Of a stretch of 64,000 nt of DNA, positions 34,326 to 43,302 are shown piece by piece. The notes below the pieces were generated by a model. That model ran no database searches and was not told the origin of the DNA. It was given only the letters and a program-made list of their open reading frames with translations. A program made the position numbers and the translations under genes. Each line of letters starts with the position of its first letter. The first letter of the stretch is position 1. Origin of the DNA: Nonlabens sp. YIK11 (lineage in GTDB: Bacteria > Bacteroidota > Bacteroidia > Flavobacteriales > Flavobacteriaceae); assembly GCF_001413925.1 (NCBI RefSeq), contig NZ_LBMJ01000001.1:2210001-2274000 (forward strand). Direction: 5' to 3'.

Positions 34326-35224
34326 TATACTTAAAACTTACTCGATGGCCTAATGTGTTGATGACCGTTCTTACTCAGCTGGTCATTATATACGGCTATT
34401 TACCGCAGACGCAGGCTTCCTTGGCTTTAGAATCTTGGCAGGTGTTTTTATTGCTACTGGCCACCGCTTTGTTGACGGCGAGTGGTAACGTGATCAACGA
34501 TATTTATGACGTTGCTACAGATGTGCTCAATAAACCGGATAAAGTAATCGTGGGCAAACGTATCACAGAAAAAAAAGCCTTCAATTTTTACATCCTATTG
34601 ACTATTCTTGCCGTTGTTGCTGGATTTATTCTAGCCAATAGCATACACTTACCTAGCCTAGCCGCAATCTTTATCATCGTGTCCTTTGTACTTTATTTGT
34701 ATGCGACCAACCTAAAGAAAATACTGCTTTTGGGAAATGTGGTAATCTCTGTACTAGTAGCGTTGGTGGTGATTATCATCGCAGTTTTTGAACTGGTTCC
34801 CTCAATAACCGATTTAAATAGAGCTATACAGTTATCTGTATTCCGGCATCTCTTGATATTTTCCCTTTTTGCTTTTTTAGTAAATCTTCTAAGAGAAAAT
34901 ATCAAGGATTGCCAAGATGTAAAAGGTGATCACGCCACTGGTAGGAACAGTCTTGCCATCGTTCTGGGCCGACTTAGGGCGTTGAAAGTGTTGTCCATTT
35001 ATACCATTATCTTAGTATTGGTTATAGGTTATCTGGTTTTTGATCAGCTATTTGCAGACCGTGTGACCTTGTACTATATCGTGTTTTTAATCATGGCGCC
35101 GTTAATGTTTCTGGGAATCAGATTGTGGACGGCCGTATCCAAAAAAGAATTAGCAATACTTTCATTGGTTTGTAAATTGGTTTTACTCACTGGTATCATA
35201 GGTATTGCCTTAATCAAATTTTAA
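34322..35224 (+). CDS. UbiA-family prenyltransferase
   Basis: A 300-residue membrane prenyltransferase with about eight to nine helices and both aspartate-rich motifs: NDIYDVATD (about residue 60) and DCQDVKGD (about 200). Bacteroidota members at this locus are usually annotated as geranylgeranylglycerol-phosphate geranylgeranyltransferase-like; the acceptor is not evident here. The only possible start is TTG 34322, overlapping the kdsC stop as TTGA; an in-frame TAG lies two codons upstream and the next Met is past the first helix. Translational coupling is likely. Confidence 0.85.
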   Translation: MIYLKLTRWPNVLMTVLTQLVIIYGYLPQTQASLALESWQVFLLLLATALLTASGNVINDIYDVATDVLNKPDKVIVGKRITEKKAFNFYILLTILAVVAGFILANSIHLPSLAAIFIIVSFVLYLYATNLKKILLLGNVVISVLVALVVIIIAVFELVPSITDLNRAIQLSVFRHLLIFSLFAFLVNLLRENIKDCQDVKGDHATGRNSLAIVLGRLRALKVLSIYTIILVLVIGYLVFDQLFADRVTLYYIVFLIMAPLMFLGIRLWTAVSKKELAILSLVCKLVLLTGIIGIALIKF

Positions 35225-35809
35225 ATGTTACAGGAAAAACTTCAACATATAGACATCATACTTGCCTCACAGTCGCCACGCCGGCAAGAATTACTAAAAG
35301 GACTGGACATCGATTTTAGAATTGAAACTAGGCCTGTCGATGAAGTTTATGAAGATCACTTAACTGCTGGTGAAATCACCGCTTTTCTTGCGGCGCTCAA
35401 GGCGAAAGCATTTCAAAATGACGTTAAGGAAAATGAGCTGCTTATAACCAGCGACACCATTGTATGGTTGGATAATGAGGCTTTAGGCAAACCAGAAAAC
35501 GAACAGCACGCCAAAGAAATGCTTGCCTCCATGAGTGGCAAGATGCACGAAGTATATACATCGGTCACATTTACCACAAGTACAAAACAAGACACTATAA
35601 CCGATTGTACCAAAGTCTATTTTAAAAAACTTACCACTGCGGAGATTTCCTATTACGTCGATACGTATCAACCTATGGATCGTGCTGGCGCCTATGGCAT
35701 ACAAGACTGGATAGGATATACCGGCATTGAAAAGTTGGATGGTTGCTATTATAACGTGATGGGATTACCTTTACCTAAAGTCTATGAATGGCTTGCACAG
35801 AATTTCTAA
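35225..35809 (+). CDS. maf: Maf-like nucleoside triphosphate pyrophosphatase
   Basis: A 194-residue Maf protein. Seen: ILASQSPRRQELL at the start (Ser and Arg residues that bind the nucleotide), ITSDTIVWLDNEALGKP with the catalytic Asp, and the late DRAGAYGIQDWIG motif. Maf enzymes hydrolyse non-canonical or UTP/dTTP-type nucleotides. It begins directly after the ubiA stop and is followed by a small lipoprotein gene, within the same operon. Confidence 0.93.
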   Translation: MLQEKLQHIDIILASQSPRRQELLKGLDIDFRIETRPVDEVYEDHLTAGEITAFLAALKAKAFQNDVKENELLITSDTIVWLDNEALGKPENEQHAKEMLASMSGKMHEVYTSVTFTTSTKQDTITDCTKVYFKKLTTAEISYYVDTYQPMDRAGAYGIQDWIGYTGIEKLDGCYYNVMGLPLPKVYEWLAQNF

Positions 35810-35811
35810 GT

Positions 35812-36234
35812 ATGAAAAACAACATCGCTTCTACTCTATTCTTTATGGTTCTCATGTTTGCTACCATGAGCTGCAAAAACGATAAGGACTCTTCCGCAGA
35901 TGATGTGGTTGAAGTTCTAGACTGCTCTTCGGTTAAAACGGGTAAGTTCAAGTATGCCAATCCTGCCTATGGCGAGTGGATCATTGACCGCAATGAGACG
36001 ACCAGTGTGGAAATAAGCAAAACCGACGATCTCAAGATTTACAGCGATGTCGTATGGATCACTGATTGTGAATACGAACTGCACATTACCGATACCGATA
36101 ACCTAGATAACATGGCCGTGGTTTCCAGCGTCCTGAGAGTTGTGATTACTGATGTGATGGATTATGGTTACAAGTGCATATCCTACACACCAGATGGACC
36201 CGAAGAGTTTGAAATGATTAGGATTGATGGATAA
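35812..36234 (+). CDS. Small lipoprotein of unknown function
   Basis: A 140-residue protein with a signal sequence ending MSC, a weak lipobox, then a Lys/Asp-rich linker. The mature part has several beta strands (FKYANPAYGEWIIDRNETT, VVWITDCEYELHIT) and two internal cysteines. This strand pattern recurs in Bacteroidota lipoproteins of no known function. It starts two bases after the maf stop, so it belongs to the operon. Confidence 0.7.
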   Translation: MKNNIASTLFFMVLMFATMSCKNDKDSSADDVVEVLDCSSVKTGKFKYANPAYGEWIIDRNETTSVEISKTDDLKIYSDVVWITDCEYELHITDTDNLDNMAVVSSVLRVVITDVMDYGYKCISYTPDGPEEFEMIRIDG

Positions 36235-36448
36235 AATTTACAAAGGTTTTGTGGCTGGAAGTATTGCAGCGGCTGTTCTATCACTGCTGTTCTATAGTTC
36301 GGAAATAAATTTCCAGTATGAATATTTTAACTGGAAAAATTTTGCATGGCTATTTTTACAAACCATTGCACCTTTGATGGTTATGGCCATTTATTATTTG
36401 TGGCGAACTATGTATAAATTGAAAGATCTTAAAAGTCACGAGGATTAA
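36227..36448 (+). CDS. Small membrane protein of unknown function
   Basis: A 73-residue protein with two transmembrane helices (about residues 7-24 and 40-60) and a basic tail (KLKDLKSHED). Its ATG at 36227 overlaps the lipoprotein stop by 8 bp, suggesting translational coupling. I see no family signature. Confidence 0.6.
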   Translation: MDKIYKGFVAGSIAAAVLSLLFYSSEINFQYEYFNWKNFAWLFLQTIAPLMVMAIYYLWRTMYKLKDLKSHED

Positions 36449-36455
36449 ATAAATT

Positions 36456-36471
36456 CGCTTTCGCGAAAGCG
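36456..36471. repeat. Palindrome CGCTTTCGCGAAAGCG, intergenic
   Basis: Perfect 16-bp copy directly after the small membrane protein gene and before a terminator. Confidence 0.9.
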
Positions 36472-36477
36472 TTGAAA

Positions 36478-36515
36478 CAAAAAACCCATCTTGAATCAAT
36501 CAAGATGGGTTTTTA
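36478..36515. terminator. Bidirectional terminator between the maf operon and ndk
   Basis: AAAAACCCATCTTGA pairs with TCAAGATGGGTTTTT with A and T runs on either side. Confidence 0.92.
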
Positions 36516-36534
36516 ATTTTATAAAGAATGTTCT

Positions 36535-36954
36535 CTAGAACATCTCTCTTCCTGCAAAGTGGAATGCTGCCTCAATCGCTGCATTCTCATCACTATCGCT
36601 ACCGTGTACGGCATTCTCGCCTACACTTTTGGCAAATAATTTTCTTATGGTTCCATCAGCAGCCTCAGATGGGTTGGTCGCACCTATCAAGGTACGGAAA
36701 TCTGCTACGGCATTTTCTTTCTCCAATACTGCTGCCACGATAGGACCACGAGACATGAATTCTACCAATTCGCCAAAGAATGGACGCTCACTGTGAATGG
36801 CATAAAATTCTTCAGCATCTGCCACAGTCATCTGTGTCAATTTCAAAGCGGCGATCTTAAAACCACTGCTTGTTATTTTTTCTAGTATAGCACCTATGTG
36901 TCCATCCTCGACAGCATCAGGTTTGATCATTGTAAATGTTCTATTCGTTGCCAT
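36535..36954 (-). CDS. ndk: Nucleoside diphosphate kinase
   Basis: A 139-residue NDP kinase that transfers phosphate from ATP to other nucleoside diphosphates. [16 protein letters not shown] opens the fold and the active-site histidine is in [12 protein letters not shown]. The length is normal for the short-form enzyme. It has a good promoter (36978-37009) and a shared terminator. Confidence 0.97.
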   Translation of the reverse strand: MATNRTFTMIKPDAVEDGHIGAILEKITSSGFKIAALKLTQMTVADAEEFYAIHSERPFFGELVEFMSRGPIVAAVLEKENAVADFRTLIGATNPSEAADGTIRKLFAKSVGENAVHGSDSDENAAIEAAFHFAGREMF

Positions 36955-36977
36955 TTTTCATTTTTAAAATTGCGGTG

Positions 36978-37009
36978 CAAAAGTACGTCATATAAAAGGC
37001 TTTAAACAA
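36978..37009 (-). promoter_or_regulatory. ndk promoter
   Basis: On the minus strand: TTG at 37009-37007, 21-bp spacer, TACTTTTG at 36985-36978, then 23 bases to the ATG. Confidence 0.7.
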
Positions 37010-37083
37010 TGTATTTAAGCTTTTTTGCCATAGGTACTTCACACATATCTGCTTATCTACCATCGTCAAATGCCTAGAAATCC

Positions 37084-37091
37084 TATTTTTG
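37084..37091 (+). promoter_or_regulatory. TATTTTTG promoter box of the DHH-gldI unit
   Basis: TAnnTTTG match ending 7 bases before the ATG at 37099, so the leader is at most a few nucleotides. Confidence 0.6.
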
Positions 37092-37098
37092 CAGCCTT

Positions 37099-38124
37099 AT
37101 GCAAAAAGAAGAAATCCAAAAACTGAAGGCTGAATTATCAACGCCACAGAAAATTGTCATCGTACCTCATAAAAGTCCGGACGGTGATGCTGTTGGTTCC
37201 ATTACCGCGCTTTATAGTTTTCTCATTAAACAGAATCATGAGGTAAGTATGATTTCGCCCAACGATTTCCCATCCTTTCTGTCGTGGTTGACGCATAGCG
37301 ATAAGATTTTGAACTATGAGCAGAGCAGATCTGAATCTGACGCGCTTATCGCAGCGGCAGATTTCATTTTTATCTTGGATCACAATGCCTTGCATAGAAC
37401 CGGCGATATGGAATCACCACTATCACAGTCTAATGCGACCTTTGTGATGATTGATCATCACCAGCAGCCTGATGATTTTGCTACCTATATGTATAGCGAC
37501 ACCAGCATGAGCAGTACATGTGAGATGATGTATCACTTTTTAGATAAGATGGATGCCTTGAATCAAATCGATGCTGCCATGGCCACAAGTCTGTATACCG
37601 GTATTTTAACAGATACGGGCAGTTTCAAATATAGATCCACAACTTCTACCACGCTGCGCGTTGCAGCTAACCTGGTAGATAAAGGTGCCGATAGCGAGGC
37701 CATCAACCGCAAAATCTATGACGTGAACACACCATCAAGAATGAAATTGTTGGGTGTGGCACTAAACAATCTCACCGTTCTACCCCAATATAGAACTGCC
37801 TTTATCACCTTGACACAACAAGAGCTGGACGACAACAATTTCCAAAAAGGCGATACTGAAGGCTTTGTCAATTATGCCTTGAGTCTGGACGACGTGGTAT
37901 TTGCACAGATCTTTATCGAGAAAAAGGATGAGAGCATCATCAAGACTTCCCTAAGGTCCAAAGGTGATTTTGACGTGAATGAAATGGCCCGAAAACACTG
38001 GAATGGTGGTGGCCACAAGAATGCGGCTGGCGGCAGGTCAGAACTAAGTATGCAAGAAACTAAAGACAAATTAATCCTTATATTGCGCGACTATGAAAAA
38101 GCCCTACAGGATACTCAAATATAG
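37099..38124 (+). CDS. DHH/DHHA1 phosphoesterase (NrnA-like)
   Basis: A 341-residue protein with the DHH domain (VPHKSPDGDAVGS, ILDHNALHRTGD, VMIDHHQQPDD, TGILTDTGSF) that binds two manganese ions, and a DHHA1 domain with WNGGGHKNAAGG near residue 315. It matches NrnA-type enzymes, which degrade nanoRNA or dephosphorylate pAp. Its last 32 bases overlap the start of gldI, so the two are coupled. Confidence 0.9.
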   Translation: MQKEEIQKLKAELSTPQKIVIVPHKSPDGDAVGSITALYSFLIKQNHEVSMISPNDFPSFLSWLTHSDKILNYEQSRSESDALIAAADFIFILDHNALHRTGDMESPLSQSNATFVMIDHHQQPDDFATYMYSDTSMSSTCEMMYHFLDKMDALNQIDAAMATSLYTGILTDTGSFKYRSTTSTTLRVAANLVDKGADSEAINRKIYDVNTPSRMKLLGVALNNLTVLPQYRTAFITLTQQELDDNNFQKGDTEGFVNYALSLDDVVFAQIFIEKKDESIIKTSLRSKGDFDVNEMARKHWNGGGHKNAAGGRSELSMQETKDKLILILRDYEKALQDTQI

Positions 38125-38653
38125 TCTCGTACTGACGCTACTTGTCGGGTTGTTGATCAGTTGCAAAAACCTGGAGGCGCGTGAGCCCATCGAGCGTAAA
38201 ACCAGCACCAGGACTGATTTCTCTATCGAACTAAACAAACAAAGAAACGCTGCCGAAGAAGCCTATATAGAAAAACTAATCAAGGCAGATTCTACTGAAT
38301 TTCTGAGATCTTCCAATGGATTTTATTACCGTTTTATTGTCCAGGACAGCATTGCTGGTGACCGTCCAGAATTTGGCGATCGCGTGACTTTTGAATACAA
38401 CATCGAGACTATTGACGGCGAGACCATTTATAGTAAGGAAGAACTCTCACCAGTCACTAAAAGTCTGGAACAGGAATACGGCATCTTCAAAGGCCTGCGT
38501 GAAGGTCTCAAATTGATGCAGGAAAATGATGAAGTCGTCTTTTATTTCCCGTCGTACACGGCCTATGGTTTCTATGGCGATGAAAAAAGGATAGGCTTGC
38601 ATACACCTATCAAAAGCACGGTTAAATTGCTGGAGATTGATAAGAGTAATTAA
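38093..38653 (+). CDS. gldI: Gliding motility lipoprotein GldI (FKBP-type prolyl isomerase)
   Basis: A 186-residue lipoprotein: hydrophobic signal ending LISC. The mature part is an FKBP domain with GDRVTFEYNIETIDGETIYS, LREGLKLMQENDEVVFYFPS and AYGFYGDEKRIGLHTPI. In Flavobacterium johnsoniae GldI is needed for gliding and T9SS function, probably folding secretion components in the periplasm. It overlaps the DHH gene and is followed, after a palindrome, by a second prolyl isomerase. Confidence 0.87.
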   Translation: MKKPYRILKYSLVLTLLVGLLISCKNLEAREPIERKTSTRTDFSIELNKQRNAAEEAYIEKLIKADSTEFLRSSNGFYYRFIVQDSIAGDRPEFGDRVTFEYNIETIDGETIYSKEELSPVTKSLEQEYGIFKGLREGLKLMQENDEVVFYFPSYTAYGFYGDEKRIGLHTPIKSTVKLLEIDKSN

Positions 38654-38665
38654 TATTAAATTTGT

Positions 38666-38685
38666 TTCGCTTTCGCGAAAGCGAA
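38666..38685. repeat. Palindrome, extended 20-bp copy
   Basis: TTCGCTTTCGCGAAAGCGAA, perfect, in the gap between gldI and the second prolyl isomerase gene. Confidence 0.92.
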
Positions 38686-38725
38686 CTCAACCACAAACCC
38701 TATAATTCTAATTAAATTTTTGAAA

Positions 38726-39874
38726 ATGAAGAAAATTCACGGCTTACTACTTATTCTAGCCATCATATTAACTGCAGCGTCCTGTAAAAACGAGTATCCA
38801 GACATGGAGGACGGCATCTATGCAGAATTCCAGACTACAAAGGGAACCATGCTGGCAGAGCTTTATTATGAAGCTGCACCTACTACAGTGGCAAACTTTG
38901 TCGCACTTACCGAAGGTAATCACGAGTACGTACTGGACAGTCTTAAAGGAAAGCCTTTCTATGATGGATTGATCTTCCATAGGGTCATTGATAGTTTCAT
39001 GATCCAAGGTGGTGACTATACCGGTACAGGTTCTGGTCAAACAGGTTACCAATTTGCTCAAGAAATCGTCGATACTTTAAAGCACGATGAAAAAGGAATT
39101 CTTTCCATGGCAAATGCTGGACCTGGTACTAATGGTAGCCAGTTTTTTATCATGGACGAGCCCAATGCAAATCTGGATGGTGGTTATAACGTTTTTGGTA
39201 AAGTCATAGAAGGACTTGCCGTGATCGACTCCATATCGACGGTAGCGACTAATCCTAGAGACAATCGTCCAGTGGATAGCGTTATAATGAAAAAAGTAAG
39301 AATCATTAGAAAAGGTAAAGAAGCCAAAAAATGGGATGCCGTAAAGACTTTCAAAGAAGGTCAGGAACTTGCAGAACAAGAGCGTATCGCCGCACAAAAA
39401 CTAGCAGAAGACCGTCGCGCGGCAGCACCAGCAAAGCGTGAGGCAAAAGCAAATGAATTTGCAGAGATGAAAGCTAAGGCCAGTAAGTTGCCCAACAGCA
39501 GCGTGATGGTTTATTCTATCGAGAAAGGCAATGGCGGTAAGCCAGAAGAAGGAACTAGAGTTTTATTGGAATATTCTGGATTTTTAGAAAACGGTAACCT
39601 CTTTGACAGTAGCAGTATTGAAACGGCTCAAGAATTTGATGCGGTCAACCCTAATAAGGAAAGAGCTAATATGTACAGAGCTATTCCAGTGCAGTACAGC
39701 AAGCAAGCGGCAGCGATTCCTGGTTTTAGAGATGCATTATTATCCATGAATTATGGTGACAAAATCGTAGCCTTTATTCCTGCAGAGTTTGCCTATGGTG
39801 AGGCTGGAAACGGTCCTATACCACCTAACTCGAACATCATCTTTGAGATGGAACTCATGGAAGCCGATCAATAG
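38726..39874 (+). CDS. Cyclophilin-FKBP fusion prolyl isomerase lipoprotein
   Basis: A 382-residue lipoprotein with two isomerase folds. After a signal ending AASC, residues about 30-190 are a cyclophilin (FHRVIDSFMIQGGDYTGTG, SMANAGPGTNGSQFFI). A charged Ala/Lys/Glu-rich helix (about 195-250) links to a C-terminal FKBP domain (RVLLEYSGFLENGNLFDSS, IPGFRDALLSMNYGDK, AYGEAGNGPIPPNSNI). Both catalyse proline isomerisation; here both face the periplasm. Placing it next to gldI suggests a shared role in folding outer membrane or T9SS proteins (inference). ATG 38726 is preferred over the upstream TTG. Confidence 0.9.
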   Translation: MKKIHGLLLILAIILTAASCKNEYPDMEDGIYAEFQTTKGTMLAELYYEAAPTTVANFVALTEGNHEYVLDSLKGKPFYDGLIFHRVIDSFMIQGGDYTGTGSGQTGYQFAQEIVDTLKHDEKGILSMANAGPGTNGSQFFIMDEPNANLDGGYNVFGKVIEGLAVIDSISTVATNPRDNRPVDSVIMKKVRIIRKGKEAKKWDAVKTFKEGQELAEQERIAAQKLAEDRRAAAPAKREAKANEFAEMKAKASKLPNSSVMVYSIEKGNGGKPEEGTRVLLEYSGFLENGNLFDSSSIETAQEFDAVNPNKERANMYRAIPVQYSKQAAAIPGFRDALLSMNYGDKIVAFIPAEFAYGEAGNGPIPPNSNIIFEMELMEADQ

Positions 39875-39895
39875 CCTGAAAAGCTAAATCTATTG

Positions 39896-39929
39896 TAAAA
39901 ACGCGCCTGAAAATGGTGCGTTTTTTTTT
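39896..39929 (+). terminator. Terminator after the prolyl isomerase gene
   Basis: ACGCGCC pairs with GGTGCGT (one G-T) and is followed by a run of nine T. Confidence 0.88.
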
Positions 39930-39946
39930 GCTCTATCATAAACCAT

Positions 39947-39954
39947 TATATTTA
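39947..39954 (+). promoter_or_regulatory. TATATTTA promoter-like box before ridA-like gene
   Basis: One-base variant of TAnnTTTG, ending 5 bases before the ATG at 39960. Confidence 0.45.
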
Positions 39955-39959
39955 TCGAC

Positions 39960-40355
39960 ATGAAGGAAATTATATACACTAAGACAGCGCCCAATCCCAT
40001 AGGACCGTACAATCAAGCGGTTTTATGGAGAGGATTGCATCAACATACATTATATACGAGCGGCCAGATTGCCATTGATCCATCTACTGGAAATCTTGAT
40101 ACCAGTGATCTTGAAAAGGAAACTCATTTAGTGATGAAAAACCTACAAGAAGTACTTAAAGCTGCTGGGATGAGTTTTGATCACGTGGTCAAGACCAGTA
40201 TTTTTTTAAGCGACATGAAAAACTTTGCTACAGTGAATAAGGTTTATGGTAGCTACTTTGATGAAGCCACCGCACCAGCAAGGGAAACAGTAGAAGTAGC
40301 AAACTTGCCAAAGTATGTGAATGTAGAAATTTCAGCTATCGCGATCAATGGATAA
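39960..40355 (+). CDS. RidA/YjgF-family enamine/imine deaminase
   Basis: A 131-residue RidA-family protein. IGPYNQAVLW, LYTSGQIAIDPSTG, VVKTSIFLSDMKNF and the ARETVEVANLPK motif with the carboxylate-binding Arg are all present. RidA clears reactive enamine/imine intermediates from PLP enzymes. Its stop overlaps the next gene's start by 8 bp. Confidence 0.92.
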   Translation: MKEIIYTKTAPNPIGPYNQAVLWRGLHQHTLYTSGQIAIDPSTGNLDTSDLEKETHLVMKNLQEVLKAAGMSFDHVVKTSIFLSDMKNFATVNKVYGSYFDEATAPARETVEVANLPKYVNVEISAIAING

Positions 40356-41226
40356 GACAACCTTTTCGGATTCTGAGTTGATCCTCAATAAGGATGGTAG
40401 CATTTATCATTTGAATTTAAGACCTGATCAACTTGCCCATACCATCATCACCGTTGGTGATCCAGAACGTGTTCCTGAAGTCTCCAAGTATTTTGATTTC
40501 ATTGAGCATAAAGTAGCCAAAAGAGAATTTCATACACATACCGGAACTTATAAAGGTAAACCTGTCAGTGTTATTTCTACAGGAATAGGAACAGACAATA
40601 TTGATATCGTGTTTAATGAATTGGATGCATTGGTCAATATTGACTTTGAAACTCGACAGATCAAGGAGAACCTCACTTCTCTTGACATCATACGTATAGG
40701 TACGACAGGAGCCGTACAGCCCAATATTCCTATAGATTCATTTCTTCTTTCCCAGCGCGGTATAGGCTTTGACAGTTTACTGCACTGGTATGACAATGAT
40801 ATTGAGGATAAAGAATTTGCAGATGCACTTATCAAAGAACTTAAGTTATCTGATGATATGGCTACACCGTATATTGTCCAGTGTAATAGGGAGCTTGCAA
40901 AACACTTTCAGACGATTGAAATGTTAAACGGTACCACGATTACCAATGTTGGTTTTTACGGTCCACAGTCCCGTAGATTAAGGTTGGCACCATCCAATAA
41001 GGAATTAAAGCAACTCATCTCCAATTTTTCATTTAACGGTCACCAAATTACCAATCTAGAAATGGAAACTTCTGGTATATATGCCATGGCAGCATTGCTG
41101 GGACATAGAGCAGTTTCTTTGAATGCGGTTCTTGCCAATAGAGCCACAGGTGATTTTTCCAAAACGCCCAACAAGACGGTTGATAAGTTGATTCAGTTTA
41201 CGTTAGATCGCATATTAAGTATTTAG
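40348..41226 (+). CDS. Nucleoside phosphorylase (uridine phosphorylase-like)
   Basis: A 292-residue nucleoside phosphorylase. VGDPERVPEVSKYFD (phosphate contact), VISTGIGTDNIDIVFNELDAL, IRIGTTGAVQ and the ribose-binding NLEMETSGIYAMAALLGHRA fit the Udp/DeoD superfamily, longer than E. coli Udp. It cleaves a nucleoside with phosphate; base preference cannot be assigned. Coupled to the RidA-like gene upstream and four bases before polyphosphate kinase. Confidence 0.87.
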   Translation: MDKTTFSDSELILNKDGSIYHLNLRPDQLAHTIITVGDPERVPEVSKYFDFIEHKVAKREFHTHTGTYKGKPVSVISTGIGTDNIDIVFNELDALVNIDFETRQIKENLTSLDIIRIGTTGAVQPNIPIDSFLLSQRGIGFDSLLHWYDNDIEDKEFADALIKELKLSDDMATPYIVQCNRELAKHFQTIEMLNGTTITNVGFYGPQSRRLRLAPSNKELKQLISNFSFNGHQITNLEMETSGIYAMAALLGHRAVSLNAVLANRATGDFSKTPNKTVDKLIQFTLDRILSI

Positions 41227-41230
41227 AAAT

Positions 41231-43300
41231 TTGAGTTCATATAAAACGCTCGTGGAAAAACTAAAGGATTATCCTTATCAGCACAGAGATATCAATTGGC
41301 TTAGCTTCAATGATCGGGTGCTGCAAGAAGCTGCAGATACTAGCAATCCGCTATATGAACGTTTGAAGTTCATTGCGATTTTTTCTTCTAATCTCGATGA
41401 GTATTTTAGAGTTCGGGTTTCACAACTAAGGCAGCTTAAAAGGGTTGATAAGAGCTTACGCAAAAAACTAGCACTACGGCCATCCAAGTTTGTAAAGCAA
41501 TTACTGCAAAAAGTCCATGAGCAACAGCAATGGTTAGGAGATATCTTCTTTGACCAAATTGTCCCTGATTTGGCCAACCACAACATCATTCTTCTCAAAA
41601 AAGATGAGCTGCAGGATAAATTTAAAAAAGAAGCGCTTCACTATTTTGAAGAGAATTTAAAGAGCCTGGTCCATTCAGAATTAGTGGAAGCCAGCAAGCA
41701 CAGCGATATTTTCCTTGAGAATCAGCATATCTATCTGCTCGTAACATTTGAGGATGAATCTAAATACGGTATTGTCAAGGTTCCATCAAATGAAGATCAG
41801 CGGTTTGTTGAGATCGCTCAAGAAGATGGAAAATTTTACATCTGTTTTCTGGATGATATTATCAAGTTAAAGCTTCCACATCTATTCGAAAAGGAAACCA
41901 TTACAGGTTGCTATTCGGTCAAGTTGTCTAGAGATGCAGAATTGTATCTGGATCAAGAACTTGAAGGCGAACTGGCAGACAAGATTTACGAATCTCTCGC
42001 TCAACGTACAGATGGTCAACCTACCCGATTTCTCTACGACGAGGCCATGCCTAAAGAGGTGCGGAAGAATATTAGAAAAAGCCTGGGATTAGGCAAAATC
42101 GATATGGTAGCTGGTGGCGCCTATCACAATTTTGATGATTTCTTTGGTTTTCCAGATCCTACCAACAATCCAGAGTTACATGCGCCAGAAATGAAGGTTA
42201 TCGAACATTCAGGACTGCACGGTAAAAATTATTTTGATGTCATTAAGGAAAAGGATCAATTGGTTCACTTTCCGTTCATGTCCTTTGACTATGTTCAAAA
42301 ATTCATTGATCAAAGCTCCACAGACGATCAAGTAGAAGAAATCAAAATAAGCTTGTATCGCGTAGCAGATGAAAGTGATCTAACAGATTCACTGTTAACG
42401 GCCCTTAAAAATGGAAAAAAAGTGACCGTTTTTGTAGAAGCCAAAGCAAGATTTGATGAGGAAAACAACATCAAATGGGGTCGTATTTTTGAGGAACATG
42501 GCGCTCAGGTCATCTACAGTTATCCGCGTATTAAGGTCCATAGCAAGGTATTGCTCGTACTGCGCCGTGAGAAAAATAAACTGAAAAGATACGCTTACAT
42601 AGGTACAGGAAATTTCAACGCCAAAACCTCAAAGATCTACTGCGACCATGGCTTGTTTACCGCAAACAAACAGGTCACCAAAGATCTATCGCGCGTTTTC
42701 AAGGTATTGGAAGGCAAATTGATTATTCCCAGAGCCAAACACTTACTCATTTCTCCGTTTACCACAAGAAGAACTTTTGAAGATTTGATTCGTAAGGAAA
42801 TCGATGCGGCTAAAGCAGGAAAACCAGCCAAAATCACTGCAAAAATGAATCAGCTGGAAGATCCTGGAATGATCAATTTACTCTATAAAGCCAGTCAAGC
42901 TGGAGTTCAAATTAGATTGATCGTGCGTGGTTTCTCGAGTCTGATCCCACAATTGGATCAAATAAGTGAGAACATTTATATGACCTCGATTGTAGATCGA
43001 TACCTGGAGCACGGCAGGATTTATAAGTTTCACAATAACGGTGAGCCGCTCATGTTTATGGGCAGTGCAGACTGGATGTCCCGTAATCTAGATCGTCGCA
43101 TAGAGGTCCTCGCTCCTATTTACGACGACGATATTTTCAAGGAGCTGGACGAGATTCTTGAAATCCAACTCAATGATAACGTCAAGGCACGCATACACAC
43201 GCCTGAAGAAGACAATCCTTTTGTAGAGACGGATGAGAATAACATCATTCGCTCTCAAGAAGAGGTTTATAAATACTTAAAAAACAAACACCAGGCATAA
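41231..43300 (+). CDS. ppk1: Polyphosphate kinase 1
   Basis: A 689-residue PPK1. N domain with HRDINWLSFNDRVLQEA, head domain with FIAIFSSNLDEYFRVR, then the catalytic domains: IKVHSKVLLVLR (autophosphorylated His region), YAYIGTGNFNAKTSKIYCDH and MGSADWMSRNLDRRIEVLAP. It polymerises the ATP gamma-phosphate into polyphosphate, at the inner membrane in E. coli. No ATG fits: TTG 41231 or GTG 41252 are the candidate starts; I use 41231, four bases after the phosphorylase stop. Confidence 0.95.
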   Translation: MSSYKTLVEKLKDYPYQHRDINWLSFNDRVLQEAADTSNPLYERLKFIAIFSSNLDEYFRVRVSQLRQLKRVDKSLRKKLALRPSKFVKQLLQKVHEQQQWLGDIFFDQIVPDLANHNIILLKKDELQDKFKKEALHYFEENLKSLVHSELVEASKHSDIFLENQHIYLLVTFEDESKYGIVKVPSNEDQRFVEIAQEDGKFYICFLDDIIKLKLPHLFEKETITGCYSVKLSRDAELYLDQELEGELADKIYESLAQRTDGQPTRFLYDEAMPKEVRKNIRKSLGLGKIDMVAGGAYHNFDDFFGFPDPTNNPELHAPEMKVIEHSGLHGKNYFDVIKEKDQLVHFPFMSFDYVQKFIDQSSTDDQVEEIKISLYRVADESDLTDSLLTALKNGKKVTVFVEAKARFDEENNIKWGRIFEEHGAQVIYSYPRIKVHSKVLLVLRREKNKLKRYAYIGTGNFNAKTSKIYCDHGLFTANKQVTKDLSRVFKVLEGKLIIPRAKHLLISPFTTRRTFEDLIRKEIDAAKAGKPAKITAKMNQLEDPGMINLLYKASQAGVQIRLIVRGFSSLIPQLDQISENIYMTSIVDRYLEHGRIYKFHNNGEPLMFMGSADWMSRNLDRRIEVLAPIYDDDIFKELDEILEIQLNDNVKARIHTPEEDNPFVETDENNIIRSQEEVYKYLKNKHQA

Positions 43301-43302
43301 AT

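Noticed and set aside
36478..36515. Hairpin as a possible small RNA
   Set aside because: Perfect stem with A and T runs between convergent genes fits a bidirectional terminator.
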